Shown: positions 26,511-35,275, counted from the first letter of the stretch. The stretch: DNA of 64,000 nucleotides from Zhihengliuella alba (GCF_039538765.1 NZ_BAABCJ010000005.1:367390-431389); one strand, 5' to 3'. Made by a program: numbers and translations. The notes: generated from the letters alone by a model not told the origin.

Positions 26511-27125
26511 ATGGGACTCTACGGTGAACACATCCTGCCGCGGCTGATGGCGCGGGCGATGGACATGGAGGAGATCGCGCCGCTGCGGCGCCGGCTCTGC
26601 TCCGGGTTGTCCGGCCGCGTGATCGAGCTCGGCTTCGGGTCCGGAGCCAACGCGCCCCACTACCCGGCCGGCGTCTCGGAGGTCTGCGCCGTCGAGCCCT
26701 CGGACACCGCGTGGCGGCTCGCGGCCGCGAAGATCGACGCCGCTGCGGCCCGGATTCGGCGCGGTGGCCTCGACGGGCAACGGCTCGACGCCGAGGACGC
26801 GTCGTTCGACCACGCCGTCTCCAGCCTGACGCTGTGCACCATCCCGGACGCCACCGCGGCGCTCGCCGAACTGCGGCGCGTGCTCGAACCCGGCGGCCGG
26901 CTGCACTTCCTCGAGCACGGGCTTGCCCCGGACGAGCGCGTGCGCCGGTGGCAGCGTCGGCTGGACCCCTTCCAGCGCGCGCTGGCCGGCGGCTGCCACC
27001 TGACCCGCGACGTGCGCCCGATGCTCGAGTCTGCCGGGTTCCGCCTGCTCGCTGTGGACAGCTTCTACCAGCGGCCCCTGCCCCGGACCTCCGGGTACGT
27101 CACGATCGGCGTCGCCGCCGCATGA
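26511..27125 (+). CDS. Class I SAM-dependent methyltransferase
   Basis: 204 residues. Motif I is VIELGFGSGANAPHYP, the acidic ribose-binding position EPSD follows, then SLTLCTIPDATAALAELRRV and LEPGGRLHFLEHG, as in the UbiE/Methyltransf_11 group. Substrate unknown. A plausible promoter is TTGGTC (26462-26467), 18 bases, CATACT (26486-26491). Its TGA overlaps an ATG, and the next gene begins after a 20-bp imperfect tandem duplication. Confidence 0.8.
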   Translation: MGLYGEHILPRLMARAMDMEEIAPLRRRLCSGLSGRVIELGFGSGANAPHYPAGVSEVCAVEPSDTAWRLAAAKIDAAAARIRRGGLDGQRLDAEDASFDHAVSSLTLCTIPDATAALAELRRVLEPGGRLHFLEHGLAPDERVRRWQRRLDPFQRALAGGCHLTRDVRPMLESAGFRLLAVDSFYQRPLPRTSGYVTIGVAAA

Positions 27126-27141
27126 CCCGACCCGCCGCCGC

Positions 27142-29382
27142 ATGACCCGGCCCGCCGAAGCCCGCCGCCCGTCCCGTCCGGCGGGCCCCGGGCTCCTCAC
27201 GGCGCTGCTCGGCGCCATCGCGGCCGGCCCGCTGCTGCTCTACGGATTGAGCGCCACCAGCGACCTGGTCATCCGCGACCTCGGTCTCGACGCCGCGCAG
27301 TTCGGGCTCCTCGCCACCACATGCTTCGCCTGCGCGACGTTCGGCAACGCCGGTCTGGCCCGGCTCGCCGATCGCCGGCCGGACCGGACCCTGATGATCG
27401 CCGTCTTCTCCCTGGCGGCGCTGGCCCTTGGACTCGCCGCGCTCGCCGGTGGTTTCGCCGTGCTTCTCGTCGCCGCGGGTCTCTCGGGGCTCGCGCAGTC
27501 GTTCCCCAACGGGGTCACCAACCGGATCCTGCTGCAGCGTGTCCCCGCCGAGAAGCGGATCGGCTGGACCGGGATCAAGCAGTCGGGCGTCCAGGTCAGC
27601 CAGCTCGTCGCCTCGCTCGCGTTCCCGGCCCTCGCGGTGTGGATCGGCTGGCGCGGTGCCTCGGCGGTCGGCCTGGCCCTCGTGCTGGCCCTGATGCTCC
27701 TGGCACTGCGGGCGCTCGCCGCCGTCGAACCGCTCGCCGCCGTCGAACCGGCCGGGCGCACCGACCGGGCCGACGTCGAGCAGGTCACCGGGCGGTCCGA
27801 CGCCGAGCGGCCCGTCGATCGGCCGGTCGGCGGGGCCGCGGCGGGCCCCTCGCCGAGTCCCTCGCCGGCGCTGGTCGTCCGCGCACTGGCCCTGTTCGGC
27901 CTCCTGAACGGCATCGGGGTCCAGGCGACCAACGTCTACCTCCCGCTGTTCGCGGTGCGCGAGCTGGACTTCAGCCTCGTCGCAGGCGGTGCGACGGCGG
28001 CCGTCGCCGGCGCGGTCGGCGTCACCGCGCGCGTGGGCTGGGGCCGTGTGATGGCGCGCGGCGTGTCCGCTCCGGCGCTCCTGCTCGCCCTCGCCCTCCT
28101 GGCCTTGGCCGGGGCAGGCACCTTCCTCGCGGCCGAGGCCTCCGGAGCGCCGGCGCTGTTGTGGATCGCCGTCGCGCTGCACGGCGCCTCGGCGCTCGGG
28201 GTGTCCGTGGTCCTCATGGCGGCGCTGCTGCGCAGCATCCCCGCGGCGTCGATGGTGTCGGCGAGCGGCCTCGTGACGGCGGGGATGTTCGGCGGGTTCA
28301 CGGTCGGCCCGCTGATGATGGGCTGGCTGGTCAGCACGGCGGGCGGGTTCGCGGTCGGCTGGATCGCCGTCGCCGGCGCGTACGCGGCGTGCGCCGGATT
28401 GGCTGTGTTCCTGCTGGTGCGGCGGCGGAGCCCCCGGCCCCGCCGGCAGGCGGGGCCGGGCCAGAAGGCAGGATGGGCCCGTAGTCAGGACGGGCCGGAG
28501 TCTCGGCTCAGCTGGGCCGGGCCCCGATCAGCCGGCCATGACCTCCGCGATGGGCGTCTCGCCGTCGCGGTAGTTGATGGTTCGTCCGATGCTGCCGGCG
28601 CTCTCCAGCGCCTCGACGATCGTCAGCGCCACGTTGGCGCGCGACGTGTCAGTACCCTGCTCCGGGTCGGGATCCGGGTGGATCCGGCCGGTCGGCTCGT
28701 CGAGGGTGAGCTTGCCCGGGCCCAGGACCGTCCAGTCCAGACCAGAGCCGCGCAGGTAGTCGTCGGCTGCGATCTTCGACGCCATGTAGGGGTAGAACGA
28801 GTCGTCCTCCGGCACCAGGTACTTCTCGTCGGCGGTCGCGAAGGAGACCATCACGTAGCGCTTGGCCCCGGCCTGCTCGGCGGCGTCCATCGACCGGATG
28901 GCCGCGTCGCGGTCCACCGCGTAGGTGCGTTCCGGCGAGCCGCCGCCCGCGCCGGCGGACCACACCACGGCGTCGTGCCCGCGCAGCGCCTCTGCGATCT
29001 CGGCGGTGTCGGCGTGCTCCACGTCCAGCACGACGGCGTCGGCGCCGGTCGCGCGGACGTCCTCCGTGTGCTCGGGGTTGCGGAAGAAGGAGGTCACCTG
29101 GTGGCCGCGCTCCACGAGCTCCGGCGCGGCGAGGAGGGCGACCTTGCCGTGGCCTCCGATGAGGGCGATCTTCACGATGTTCTCCTGTCGGTCGGTCGGG
29201 CGCCGGCAGTCCCGGCGTCCCACTGGGGGCAACGGCGGAGCGGGCCGCGTTGTTCCTGCCGCGCCCGGGGCACGCGGCCGGACTCGCTCACGCGCCGTCC
29301 TGCGACTCCGCCCGCACGGCGGGGCCGCGGGAGTCCTCCTGGGCGACCGCCGTCGTCACCCAGGCGGCGACGCCGGCGGTGA
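27142..29382 (+). CDS. MFS transporter with no stop after its transporter domain
   Basis: The first about 435 residues are a complete 12-helix MFS transporter with the loop GIKQSGVQVSQLVAS after helix 4, and end in a basic RRRSPRPRRQ near base 28,440. The frame then stays open for another 940 bases, running antisense through the oxidoreductase gene and into the ion-channel gene to a TGA at 29,380. That tail is Arg/Ala/Gly-rich and looks non-coding. Either the stop was lost or a base error hides it (a TAG lies at 28482 in another frame). Cargo unknown. Confidence 0.55.
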   Translation: MTRPAEARRPSRPAGPGLLTALLGAIAAGPLLLYGLSATSDLVIRDLGLDAAQFGLLATTCFACATFGNAGLARLADRRPDRTLMIAVFSLAALALGLAALAGGFAVLLVAAGLSGLAQSFPNGVTNRILLQRVPAEKRIGWTGIKQSGVQVSQLVASLAFPALAVWIGWRGASAVGLALVLALMLLALRALAAVEPLAAVEPAGRTDRADVEQVTGRSDAERPVDRPVGGAAAGPSPSPSPALVVRALALFGLLNGIGVQATNVYLPLFAVRELDFSLVAGGATAAVAGAVGVTARVGWGRVMARGVSAPALLLALALLALAGAGTFLAAEASGAPALLWIAVALHGASALGVSVVLMAALLRSIPAASMVSASGLVTAGMFGGFTVGPLMMGWLVSTAGGFAVGWIAVAGAYAACAGLAVFLLVRRRSPRPRRQAGPGQKAGWARSQDGPESRLSWAGPRSAGHDLRDGRLAVAVVDGSSDAAGALQRLDDRQRHVGARRVSTLLRVGIRVDPAGRLVEGELARAQDRPVQTRAAQVVVGCDLRRHVGVERVVLRHQVLLVGGREGDHHVALGPGLLGGVHRPDGRVAVHRVGAFRRAAARAGGPHHGVVPAQRLCDLGGVGVLHVQHDGVGAGRADVLRVLGVAEEGGHLVAALHELRRGEEGDLAVASDEGDLHDVLLSVGRAPAVPASHWGQRRSGPRCSCRARGTRPDSLTRRPATPPARRGRGSPPGRPPSSPRRRRRR
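28528..29175 (-). CDS. NAD(P)H-binding atypical SDR (NmrA/SDR_a5-like)
   Basis: 215 residues from GTG at 29175 with AGGAGAA upstream. N-terminal VKIALIGGHGKVALLAAPEL is the glycine-rich Rossmann loop GxxGxxG; later YPYMASKIAADDYLRGSGLD has the Tyr/Lys pair, and LDWTVLGPGKL is typical of the family. Members are quinone-type reductases or redox sensors. The antisense MFS frame covers the whole gene, but this frame has clear protein features, so I keep it. Confidence 0.8.
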   Translation of the reverse strand: MKIALIGGHGKVALLAAPELVERGHQVTSFFRNPEHTEDVRATGADAVVLDVEHADTAEIAEALRGHDAVVWSAGAGGGSPERTYAVDRDAAIRSMDAAEQAGAKRYVMVSFATADEKYLVPEDDSFYPYMASKIAADDYLRGSGLDWTVLGPGKLTLDEPTGRIHPDPDPEQGTDTSRANVALTIVEALESAGSIGRTINYRDGETPIAEVMAG

Positions 29383-29968
29383 TCGAGCCCAACAGGGCAA
29401 TGCCCACCAGCATGAGGCCCACCGCGATGAACCGGCCGGCCGCGGTCACCGGGTAGAAGTCGCCGTAGCCGACCGTCGCACTGGTGACGATCGCCCACCA
29501 GACGGCGTCGCCGAAGTTCGTGATGTTGGCGCCGGGTGCGTCCTGCTCCACGTCGAGGATCGCGATGGCGCCCAGGAGCACGCAGGCGATCGCCGTCGTC
29601 GTGACGTACACGCTGACCCGGCCGACGAGGTGCCGGGTGAAGACGCGATTGAGCAGACGCGCGGCGGACAGCACGCGGAGGATCCGCAGCGGCCGGAGCA
29701 TCGGCAGGGCGATCAGGACGGCGTCGTACCAGTGCCGCAGCGCATAGCGGCCGCGCTGCTCCGCCAGGGCCAGCCGGACGGCGAAGTCCAGGGCGAAAGC
29801 GCCCCAGATGGTCCAGGAGACCGTCTCGAGGAACCGCTTCAGGGTGCGGGGGATCGACTCGTCGAGGACGGGCCAGGCATAGGCGGCGAGGAACGCGAGC
29901 GCCAGCAGGATCAGGGGGATCTCCACTCGGCGCTCCCACCGTTCGACCCGCGTGAGGTTCTCAGTCAT
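29288..29968 (-). CDS. Voltage-gated potassium channel-like protein
   Basis: 226 residues; ATG at 29968. Six hydrophobic segments, with an S4-like helix of regularly spaced arginines (RPLRILRVLSAARLLNRVF) and the K+ selectivity filter TSATVGYGD before the last helix. A single subunit should tetramerise into a Kv-type channel in the cytoplasmic membrane. It has no cytosolic RCK domain. It probably contributes to membrane potential or K+ homeostasis. Confidence 0.88.
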   Translation of the reverse strand: MTENLTRVERWERRVEIPLILLALAFLAAYAWPVLDESIPRTLKRFLETVSWTIWGAFALDFAVRLALAEQRGRYALRHWYDAVLIALPMLRPLRILRVLSAARLLNRVFTRHLVGRVSVYVTTTAIACVLLGAIAILDVEQDAPGANITNFGDAVWWAIVTSATVGYGDFYPVTAAGRFIAVGLMLVGIALLGSITAGVAAWVTTAVAQEDSRGPAVRAESQDGA

Positions 29969-30052
29969 CGTCCACCACGGTACTGCCCCAATGAGGGGTG
30001 GCGGCCAGGGCCAGGGCGGGCGCGGAAGACCGCGCCCGCCCGGGCCCACCGC

Positions 30053-30748
30053 TCAGCTGCGGCGGCGCAGTGACAGCGCCGCTAGGGCGACGCCGAGGAC
30101 GCCGACGATCAGGCCGCCGGTGCCGACGAGCCGCGCCTGGTCGTCCCGGTGCTCCATGGCCTCCGCGTCGCCGGTTCCGCCCGCGTGCTCGGCATGCTCG
30201 TCCGATGCGCCGGCGCCGGTGTGGCCGGCGTGCCCGCCGCCGGTGGCGGCCGTGAGCGTCAGCTGCGGCATCGGGTACTCCGGTTCGGCCCCGTCCTCGG
30301 GCGCCTGGTCCCAGACGTTCTGCCCGTCGGTGCAGGCCTGGGTGACCGGGAAGGACAGGACGTCTCCGGCCTCCCCGTCGAGCGGCAGGAGCGCCGCGAC
30401 TGTCACGGTGTCCCGCAGCTCGTCCGGCAGCGGCTCCTCTGCGGTGTACGTGACGGAGCGGACGCCGCCGGACTCCGCCGTCTCGACCGCCCAGCCGGCC
30501 TTGGCGGTCGGCTTGACGCTGCCGATCTCCTCCGGGAAGTCGATGCGGACGGACTCGGTGGGCGAGCCCTCGCAGCCGTGGCCGATCGCGAACGTCAGCG
30601 TCGCGTACTCGCCCGCTGCCGTGGTCGAGGGGTCCACGCTCACGTGGGCGCTGGCGGCGGCGGGGAACGCCAGGGCGAGGGCGGCCCCGAGGACGACGGC
30701 GGCGCTCGCCGTGGTCATGCGGGTGGAGCGGGGGTGGGTGTTGCGCAT
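30053..30748 (-). CDS. YcnI-family copper-binding membrane protein (DUF1775)
   Basis: 231 residues; ATG at 30748 with GGAGAC upstream. A signal peptide ends in FPAAASA, leaving His35 (HVSVDPS) as mature N terminus, the copper-binding position in YcnI. The single tryptophan in KAGWAVET matches the family, and a His-rich linker (GGGHAGHTGAG, EHAEHAGG) precedes a C-terminal membrane helix. It should bind Cu(II) at the outer face. The next gene upstream encodes a His-containing membrane protein. Confidence 0.82.
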   Translation of the reverse strand: MRNTHPRSTRMTTASAAVVLGAALALAFPAAASAHVSVDPSTTAAGEYATLTFAIGHGCEGSPTESVRIDFPEEIGSVKPTAKAGWAVETAESGGVRSVTYTAEEPLPDELRDTVTVAALLPLDGEAGDVLSFPVTQACTDGQNVWDQAPEDGAEPEYPMPQLTLTAATGGGHAGHTGAGASDEHAEHAGGTGDAEAMEHRDDQARLVGTGGLIVGVLGVALAALSLRRRS

Positions 30749-30867
30749 GGGGATGTCTCCTGTGAAGTGTGCGGCGGGCGCGCCGCAGGGGATCGGCGGA
30801 CGACGGCGGGGCGCACGGGCAGGGCTCGTGCGCCGGGGCCGGGTCGGCCGACGGGTTCGGATGGGGG

Positions 30868-31635
30868 TCAGGCGGGGTGCGGGAGGGGCGCGGGCGGCCC
30901 GCGGAGGACGCGCACCGGCGCCAGATACAGGGAGACGAGGTGCCGCACGGTCCGGCCGGCGGAGCCCCGGGGGTCGGGGCTGGCAGTGGGGGACCCGTCC
31001 GCGAGGGCGAGCCGTGCGGCCCGGGCCGCGGTCAGCGGCGCGAGGGCGCGGGCGCACCAACCGGCCAGGCGGGTGGCGCTGCGGTGCCGGCGGAGCCAGT
31101 GGCGGACGGCCGCGAGACGCTGGGCCGTGGCGAGCAGGACGGCGTCGGCGAGGCGGCGCTGCGCCTCCGTGCCGGCCGTCAGCGCCGCCAGCGCGGCGAG
31201 CCCGGCGAGGAGGTGCATGACGAGCATCGGCCCGCCCCCGGCGGCGAGGTCGCCCGGGCCGGCCGCCGTCGCGACCGGATCCGTGGCGAGCGCGCCGCGC
31301 ACGGACTCCTGGAGCGCCGCCGCACTCGCATGGTGCGCGTGGCCGGCACCGCCGGCCGCCCCGGCGAGGACCGAGTGGTCCAGCGAGGGCGCGACGATCG
31401 AGAAGGCGCCGTGCAGGAGGACCTGCGCGGCAGCGACAGAGGCGGCGAGCGAGGCCGCGGTGACGCGGCGCCCGCCGGCGAGGAAGCAGAACGGGACGGC
31501 CATCAGGAAGACGACGGTCAGCAGGACCGGGTGCGGGAAGTGCCCACCGCCCAGATCGTGCGCGGCCGCCGTCGCCAGCGTGGTGACGGAGGCGGACAGC
31601 ACGGCGCGCAGCATCCGCTCGCGTCGGTTCTGCAT
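30868..31635 (-). CDS. Hypothetical multi-pass membrane protein upstream of ycnI
   Basis: 255 residues; ATG at 31635. Five or so hydrophobic helices, a loop with GAGHAHHASAAA, and a conserved-looking GGGPMLVMHLLAGLAALAAL, then a cytosolic Arg/Ala-rich tail. It lacks a CopC/CopD domain. Gene order and spacing (119 bases to ycnI, same strand) suggest a partner in copper handling; that is inference from context. Confidence 0.65.
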   Translation of the reverse strand: MQNRRERMLRAVLSASVTTLATAAAHDLGGGHFPHPVLLTVVFLMAVPFCFLAGGRRVTAASLAASVAAAQVLLHGAFSIVAPSLDHSVLAGAAGGAGHAHHASAAALQESVRGALATDPVATAAGPGDLAAGGGPMLVMHLLAGLAALAALTAGTEAQRRLADAVLLATAQRLAAVRHWLRRHRSATRLAGWCARALAPLTAARAARLALADGSPTASPDPRGSAGRTVRHLVSLYLAPVRVLRGPPAPLPHPA

Positions 31636-31678
31636 GCGCTCCTCGCTCTCCGGCCGTTCCTCGCCCAGAATTCTACGC

Positions 31679-32539
31679 CTAGTAGAAGAGTGCGTCGTCG
31701 CCTGCCGTCCCGTCGCCTGCTGTCCCGCCGCCTGCCGTCCCGCCGTCGTCGGCAGCGCCGCCGCCCTCGGCCACCGGGGCGATGAGCTCCGGGCCGTCGT
31801 TGCGGACGTTGCCGACGGCGGGGCCCACCCGGTGCGGGAGCAGGCTCGGGTCGGGGATCGCGTCGATCAGCTGCTGGATCCGGGACCGGTCCGTCAGGCC
31901 GGGGTCCAGCCAGTCGTCGCGGAGCCCCGGTGGGACGATGACCGGCGTCCGGTCGTGGATGTGCCCCAGGGCGTCGGTCGCCGGCCGGGTCAGGACCGTC
32001 GTCGTCATCAGCCAGGCGTCCGGCTCGCCCTCGGGGACCTCCGGGTCGCGCCAGAGCTCGTACAGGCCCGCGAAGGCCAGGGGCTCGCCGTCCCCGCCGT
32101 GGAGGTACGTGGGGATCTTGGCGCCCTTCTGGCCGGACCACTCGTAGTAGCCGTCCGCGGGGACGAGCGCCCGGCGCTTCACCGCGGCCGAGCGGAACGT
32201 CGGCTTCTCCAGCACCGTCTCCGAGCGGGCGTTGATCGCCCGGACGCCGACGCTGCGAGACTTCGCCCAGATGGGCACGAGCCCCCAGCGGGCGGTCTCC
32301 AGGCCGCGGCCGGACACGGCCTTTTCGGACGCGGCATGATCGAACACGGCGCTGTCGGACACGGCCTGATCGAGCACGCTTCCGTCGTGTCCGCCGCCTC
32401 CGCGGCCGGTCACGATCCGCACCTTCTGCGTCGGGGCGATGTTCCAGCTCGGCGGCACCTCGTCGCCGGTGACCCGGTCGACTCCGAGCTCCGCCACCAG
32501 ATCGCCCGTGCTCCTGGCCATCACGTATCTGCCGCACAT
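31679..32539 (-). CDS. SOS response-associated peptidase (SRAP/HMCES-YedK)
   Basis: 286 residues. Catalytic set: Cys2 (MCGRYV, exposed after Met removal), Asn33 in WNIAPT, Glu133 in GYYEW and His195 in GHIHDRTPV. The protein forms a thiazolidine crosslink with abasic sites in single-stranded DNA. Two repeat-rich insertions are unusual: residues about 46-80, encoded by a degenerate GGACACGGC-type repeat, and the C terminus, encoded by three 15-bp units at 31701-31745 (CCTGCCGTCCCGTCG and variants). Confidence 0.9.
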   Translation of the reverse strand: MCGRYVMARSTGDLVAELGVDRVTGDEVPPSWNIAPTQKVRIVTGRGGGGHDGSVLDQAVSDSAVFDHAASEKAVSGRGLETARWGLVPIWAKSRSVGVRAINARSETVLEKPTFRSAAVKRRALVPADGYYEWSGQKGAKIPTYLHGGDGEPLAFAGLYELWRDPEVPEGEPDAWLMTTTVLTRPATDALGHIHDRTPVIVPPGLRDDWLDPGLTDRSRIQQLIDAIPDPSLLPHRVGPAVGNVRNDGPELIAPVAEGGGAADDGGTAGGGTAGDGTAGDDALFY

Positions 32540-32606
32540 CTCGGCCCCTCCCGGTCGCCGGTCCTGCTGCTGCTGGTGCTCTGTCGGTGGTGGTGGCCGG
32601 TGGCGC

Positions 32607-33473
32607 TCAGTTGCCCTGCTCGGCCGCCGTCTCGTCCTCGTCCGTGCTGCCGTGCCCGTCGGGGCCCGCGCCCGTCAGCTCGGCGTGCAGCTCGGCCACG
32701 GACGGGAATGTCAGGTCCGGGCGGAACGGGTAGGCGCCCACGTCCTTACTGCTGGTGATGCCCGAGTGCACCAGGAGCGTGAGCAGGCCGGCCTCCATGC
32801 CCGCGATGATGTCCGTGTCCATGCGGTCGCCGATCATGGCCGTGGTCTCCGAGTGCGCGTCGATCCGGTTCAGGGCCGAGCGGAACATCATCGGGTTGGG
32901 CTTGCCCACCACGTACGGCTTCCGGCTGGTCGCCGCGGTGATGAGGGCGGCCACGGCGCCGGTCGCCGGCAGGACGCCCTCGGTGGAGGGGCCGGTGGCG
33001 TCCGGGTTCGTGGCGATGAAGCGCGCGCCGTTGTTGATCAGTCGGATGGCGCGGGTGATCGCCTCGAAGGAGTAGGTGCGGGTCTCGCCGAGCACCACGT
33101 ACTCGGGGTCCCGGTCCGTCATGATCAGTCCGGCGTCGTGCAGCGCCGTCGTCAGCCCGGCCTCGCCGATGACGAAGGCGCGCCCGCCCGGGCGCTGCCG
33201 CCGCAGGAACTCGGCGGTGGCCAGGGCCGAGGTCCAGATGCTCTCCTCCGGGATCTCGAGCCCCGAGGCCAGCAGTCGCGCGCGCAGGTCGCGCGGGGTG
33301 TAGATCGAGTTGTTCGTCAGGACCAGGAAGCGCTGGCCCTGCTGGGTCCAGTGCTTGAGCAGGTCGGCGGCGCCGGGGATGGCCTGGTTCTCGTGCACCA
33401 GCACGCCGTCCATGTCCGTCAGCCAGCATTCGACGTCGGTGAGCTTGCGCTCCGTCCACGATGTTGCGGTCAT
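32607..33473 (-). CDS. HAD-IIA family sugar/nucleotide phosphatase (NagD-like)
   Basis: 288 residues. Nucleophile and acid Asp20/Asp22 in LTDMDGVL, motif II LVLTNNSIYTPRDL, the motif III lysine in VGKPNPMMF and acidic motif IV GDRMDTDI; the C2 cap between motifs II and III is of NagD size. It hydrolyses a phosphomonoester such as a sugar phosphate or nucleotide in the cytosol. The C-terminal about 20 residues are acidic and variable. Confidence 0.85.
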   Translation of the reverse strand: MTATSWTERKLTDVECWLTDMDGVLVHENQAIPGAADLLKHWTQQGQRFLVLTNNSIYTPRDLRARLLASGLEIPEESIWTSALATAEFLRRQRPGGRAFVIGEAGLTTALHDAGLIMTDRDPEYVVLGETRTYSFEAITRAIRLINNGARFIATNPDATGPSTEGVLPATGAVAALITAATSRKPYVVGKPNPMMFRSALNRIDAHSETTAMIGDRMDTDIIAGMEAGLLTLLVHSGITSSKDVGAYPFRPDLTFPSVAELHAELTGAGPDGHGSTDEDETAAEQGN

Positions 33474-33524
33474 GTTCGATCCTCTCGACGCTCCGCGGCC
33501 CGGCTGGGCCCGTCTACCGCCAGA

Positions 33525-34451
33525 CTAGTCCCGCGGCTCGCCCGAGACGAAGCGCGTGCGCTGGACTCCGAGGCCCTCGATGGCCGTCTCGACGACATCG
33601 CCGGGCCGCAGCCACGGGCGCCGCCCGGTTGCCGGGTCCTTCCGGCCCAGCGCGACGCCGGCCGGGGTCCCGGTCAGGATCAGGTCGCCGGGACGCAGGG
33701 TCACCAGGGTGGAGCAGTAGGCGACCAGCGCCTCCGGGGAGAAGATGAGGTCGTCGGTGGAGTCCTCCTGGACCGTCTCGCCGTTCACCCGGGTGGTCAG
33801 GCGGGCGCCGCGCACGAACTCGTCGGCGGTCACCAGGAACGGCCCCACCGGCGTGGACGCCTCCCAGCACTTGCCCTGGAGCCACTCCGAGGTGCGCCCC
33901 TGCCAGCCGCGCATGGAGACGTCGTTCGCCACGGCGTACCCGGCGATGGCGGCTGCGGCCCCGCTCTCGGGGATCCGCCGACCGCCGGCGCCGATGATGA
34001 TCGCGAGCTCGCCCTCCCAGTCGATCCGGTGCTCCTCCGGCGGGATCTCGACGTCGTCCTCCGCCCCGCAGAGCGAGTCCGCGAACTTGGTGAACAGCGT
34101 CGGGTGCTCCGGCAGCTCGATGCCCGTCTCCTCCGCGTGGTTCCGGTAGTTCAGGCCCACGCAGAAGACCTTGGAGGGAGCCGTGACCAGGGGTGCGAAG
34201 TCCGCCTCGGCGAGCGGATGGGCCTCGCCCGAGCCCGCACAGGTGCCATGGTGCGCCTCCGGGTCGCTGCCCCGGTCCGCCGTCGTGCGGAGGGTCGCCT
34301 CGCGCTCGGCCTCCGGGGCCGCGAGGAAGGCGCCGACGTCGGCGTAGGCCCGGCCGTCGGCGGAGCGAAGCTCCAGGGCCTCGGCGTCGACCACGAGGGC
34401 GGCGAACGTGTCGGCGGGGGTCCCGGGGCGGCGCAGCGTTGCAAGCTTCAT
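33525..34451 (-). CDS. Fumarylacetoacetate hydrolase family protein
   Basis: 308 residues from ATG at 34451 (an ATG 9 bases earlier is possible). FAH-fold landmarks: KVFCVGLNYRNHAEE, then IDWEGELAIIIGAGGRRI with metal-binding Glu residues, YAVANDVSMRGWQ, and LTGTPAGVALGR. Members hydrolyse or isomerise 2-oxo acid substrates from aromatic catabolism. It diverges from a TetR gene whose tandem operators lie between them, so it may be under that regulator. Confidence 0.85.
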   Translation of the reverse strand: MKLATLRRPGTPADTFAALVVDAEALELRSADGRAYADVGAFLAAPEAEREATLRTTADRGSDPEAHHGTCAGSGEAHPLAEADFAPLVTAPSKVFCVGLNYRNHAEETGIELPEHPTLFTKFADSLCGAEDDVEIPPEEHRIDWEGELAIIIGAGGRRIPESGAAAAIAGYAVANDVSMRGWQGRTSEWLQGKCWEASTPVGPFLVTADEFVRGARLTTRVNGETVQEDSTDDLIFSPEALVAYCSTLVTLRPGDLILTGTPAGVALGRKDPATGRRPWLRPGDVVETAIEGLGVQRTRFVSGEPRD

Positions 34452-34497
34452 GGCCCCCATCCCAGCACATCCGGCCGGTGGCCGGAATCACCCCGCC

Positions 34498-34533
34498 TTG
34501 CACTTGTGCAAGTTTGCACCCGTGCAATAAATT
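34498..34533 (+). promoter_or_regulatory. Tandem TetR operators and leaderless promoter
   Basis: Two copies of TTGCAC-NN-GTGCAA (34498-34511 and 34514-34527) lie 16 bp centre to centre. TTGTGC (34504-34509) and TAAATT (34528-34533) make -35 and -10 elements 18 bases apart; GTG at 34541 follows after 7 bases with no ribosome site. The next gene encodes a TetR protein, so autorepression is likely. Confidence 0.65.
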
Positions 34534-34540
34534 GTTAGTT

Positions 34541-35275
34541 GTGGAAAGCAATCAAAATGACGAGTGCTCCCGGCGGGAGCGCCACCGCCGCGACACGTGG
34601 AAGGCCATCCACGACGAGGCCTACGCCATCGCCGCGGAGGCCGGCCCCGCCGCCGTCACGATCGAGGCGGTCGCCGAGCGGGCCGGGATCTCCCGGCGCA
34701 CCTTCTTCAACTACTTCGCGACCAAGGAGGACGCCATCCTCGGCGTCCGCCCGCCCGCGATCGACCCCGGCGACCTCGAGGCCTTCCGCACCGGGGGAGA
34801 GGACCTGCTCACGCGGGCGGTCCGTCTCCTGGCCGGGACGCTGGCCCTGGCGTCCCTGGACGGGTCGTTCGTGCGCCGCCGCGAGCTGGTGCGCAAGCAC
34901 CCCGAGCTGCGGGACCGGTCCGTCCGCCTCGTCGCGGACATCGAGCGCCAGGTCGCCGAGGCGGTCCGTGCGGACGGCGAGTACGACGGCGACGCCGGCC
35001 GTGCCCTGCTGGTCCTCGCCGGCGCCATCACCCGGTTCGCGATCTCCCGCTACCAGCACGAGGGTCCGGAGAACCTCGACGGCTACCTGACCGACGCCGT
35101 CGCGCTCTTCCGGAGCATCGCCGTCGAGGGCGCCGAGCCCGGTCTCGCCGACGGGCCCGCCCGCGCCGCCCCCGCCGACCCGGCCGCCCCCGCCCCACCG
35201 GGCGTACCGACTTATCAGAACGCGCCGACCCACCGGAACGCGCAGCCCCACCGGATGTCCGAGGAGACCCCATGA
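34541..35275 (+). CDS. TetR-family transcriptional regulator of an efflux gene
   Basis: 244 residues from GTG at 34541. The HTH reads AAVTIEAVAERAGISRRTFF then NYFATKEDAIL, the canonical TetR N domain. The C terminus is Pro/Ala-rich and disordered. Its stop overlaps the start of the DHA2 exporter (ATGA), so regulator and pump are translationally coupled. It probably represses the pair at the TTGCACNNGTGCAA palindromes until a drug-like ligand binds. Confidence 0.9.
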   Translation: MESNQNDECSRRERHRRDTWKAIHDEAYAIAAEAGPAAVTIEAVAERAGISRRTFFNYFATKEDAILGVRPPAIDPGDLEAFRTGGEDLLTRAVRLLAGTLALASLDGSFVRRRELVRKHPELRDRSVRLVADIERQVAEAVRADGEYDGDAGRALLVLAGAITRFAISRYQHEGPENLDGYLTDAVALFRSIAVEGAEPGLADGPARAAPADPAAPAPPGVPTYQNAPTHRNAQPHRMSEETP

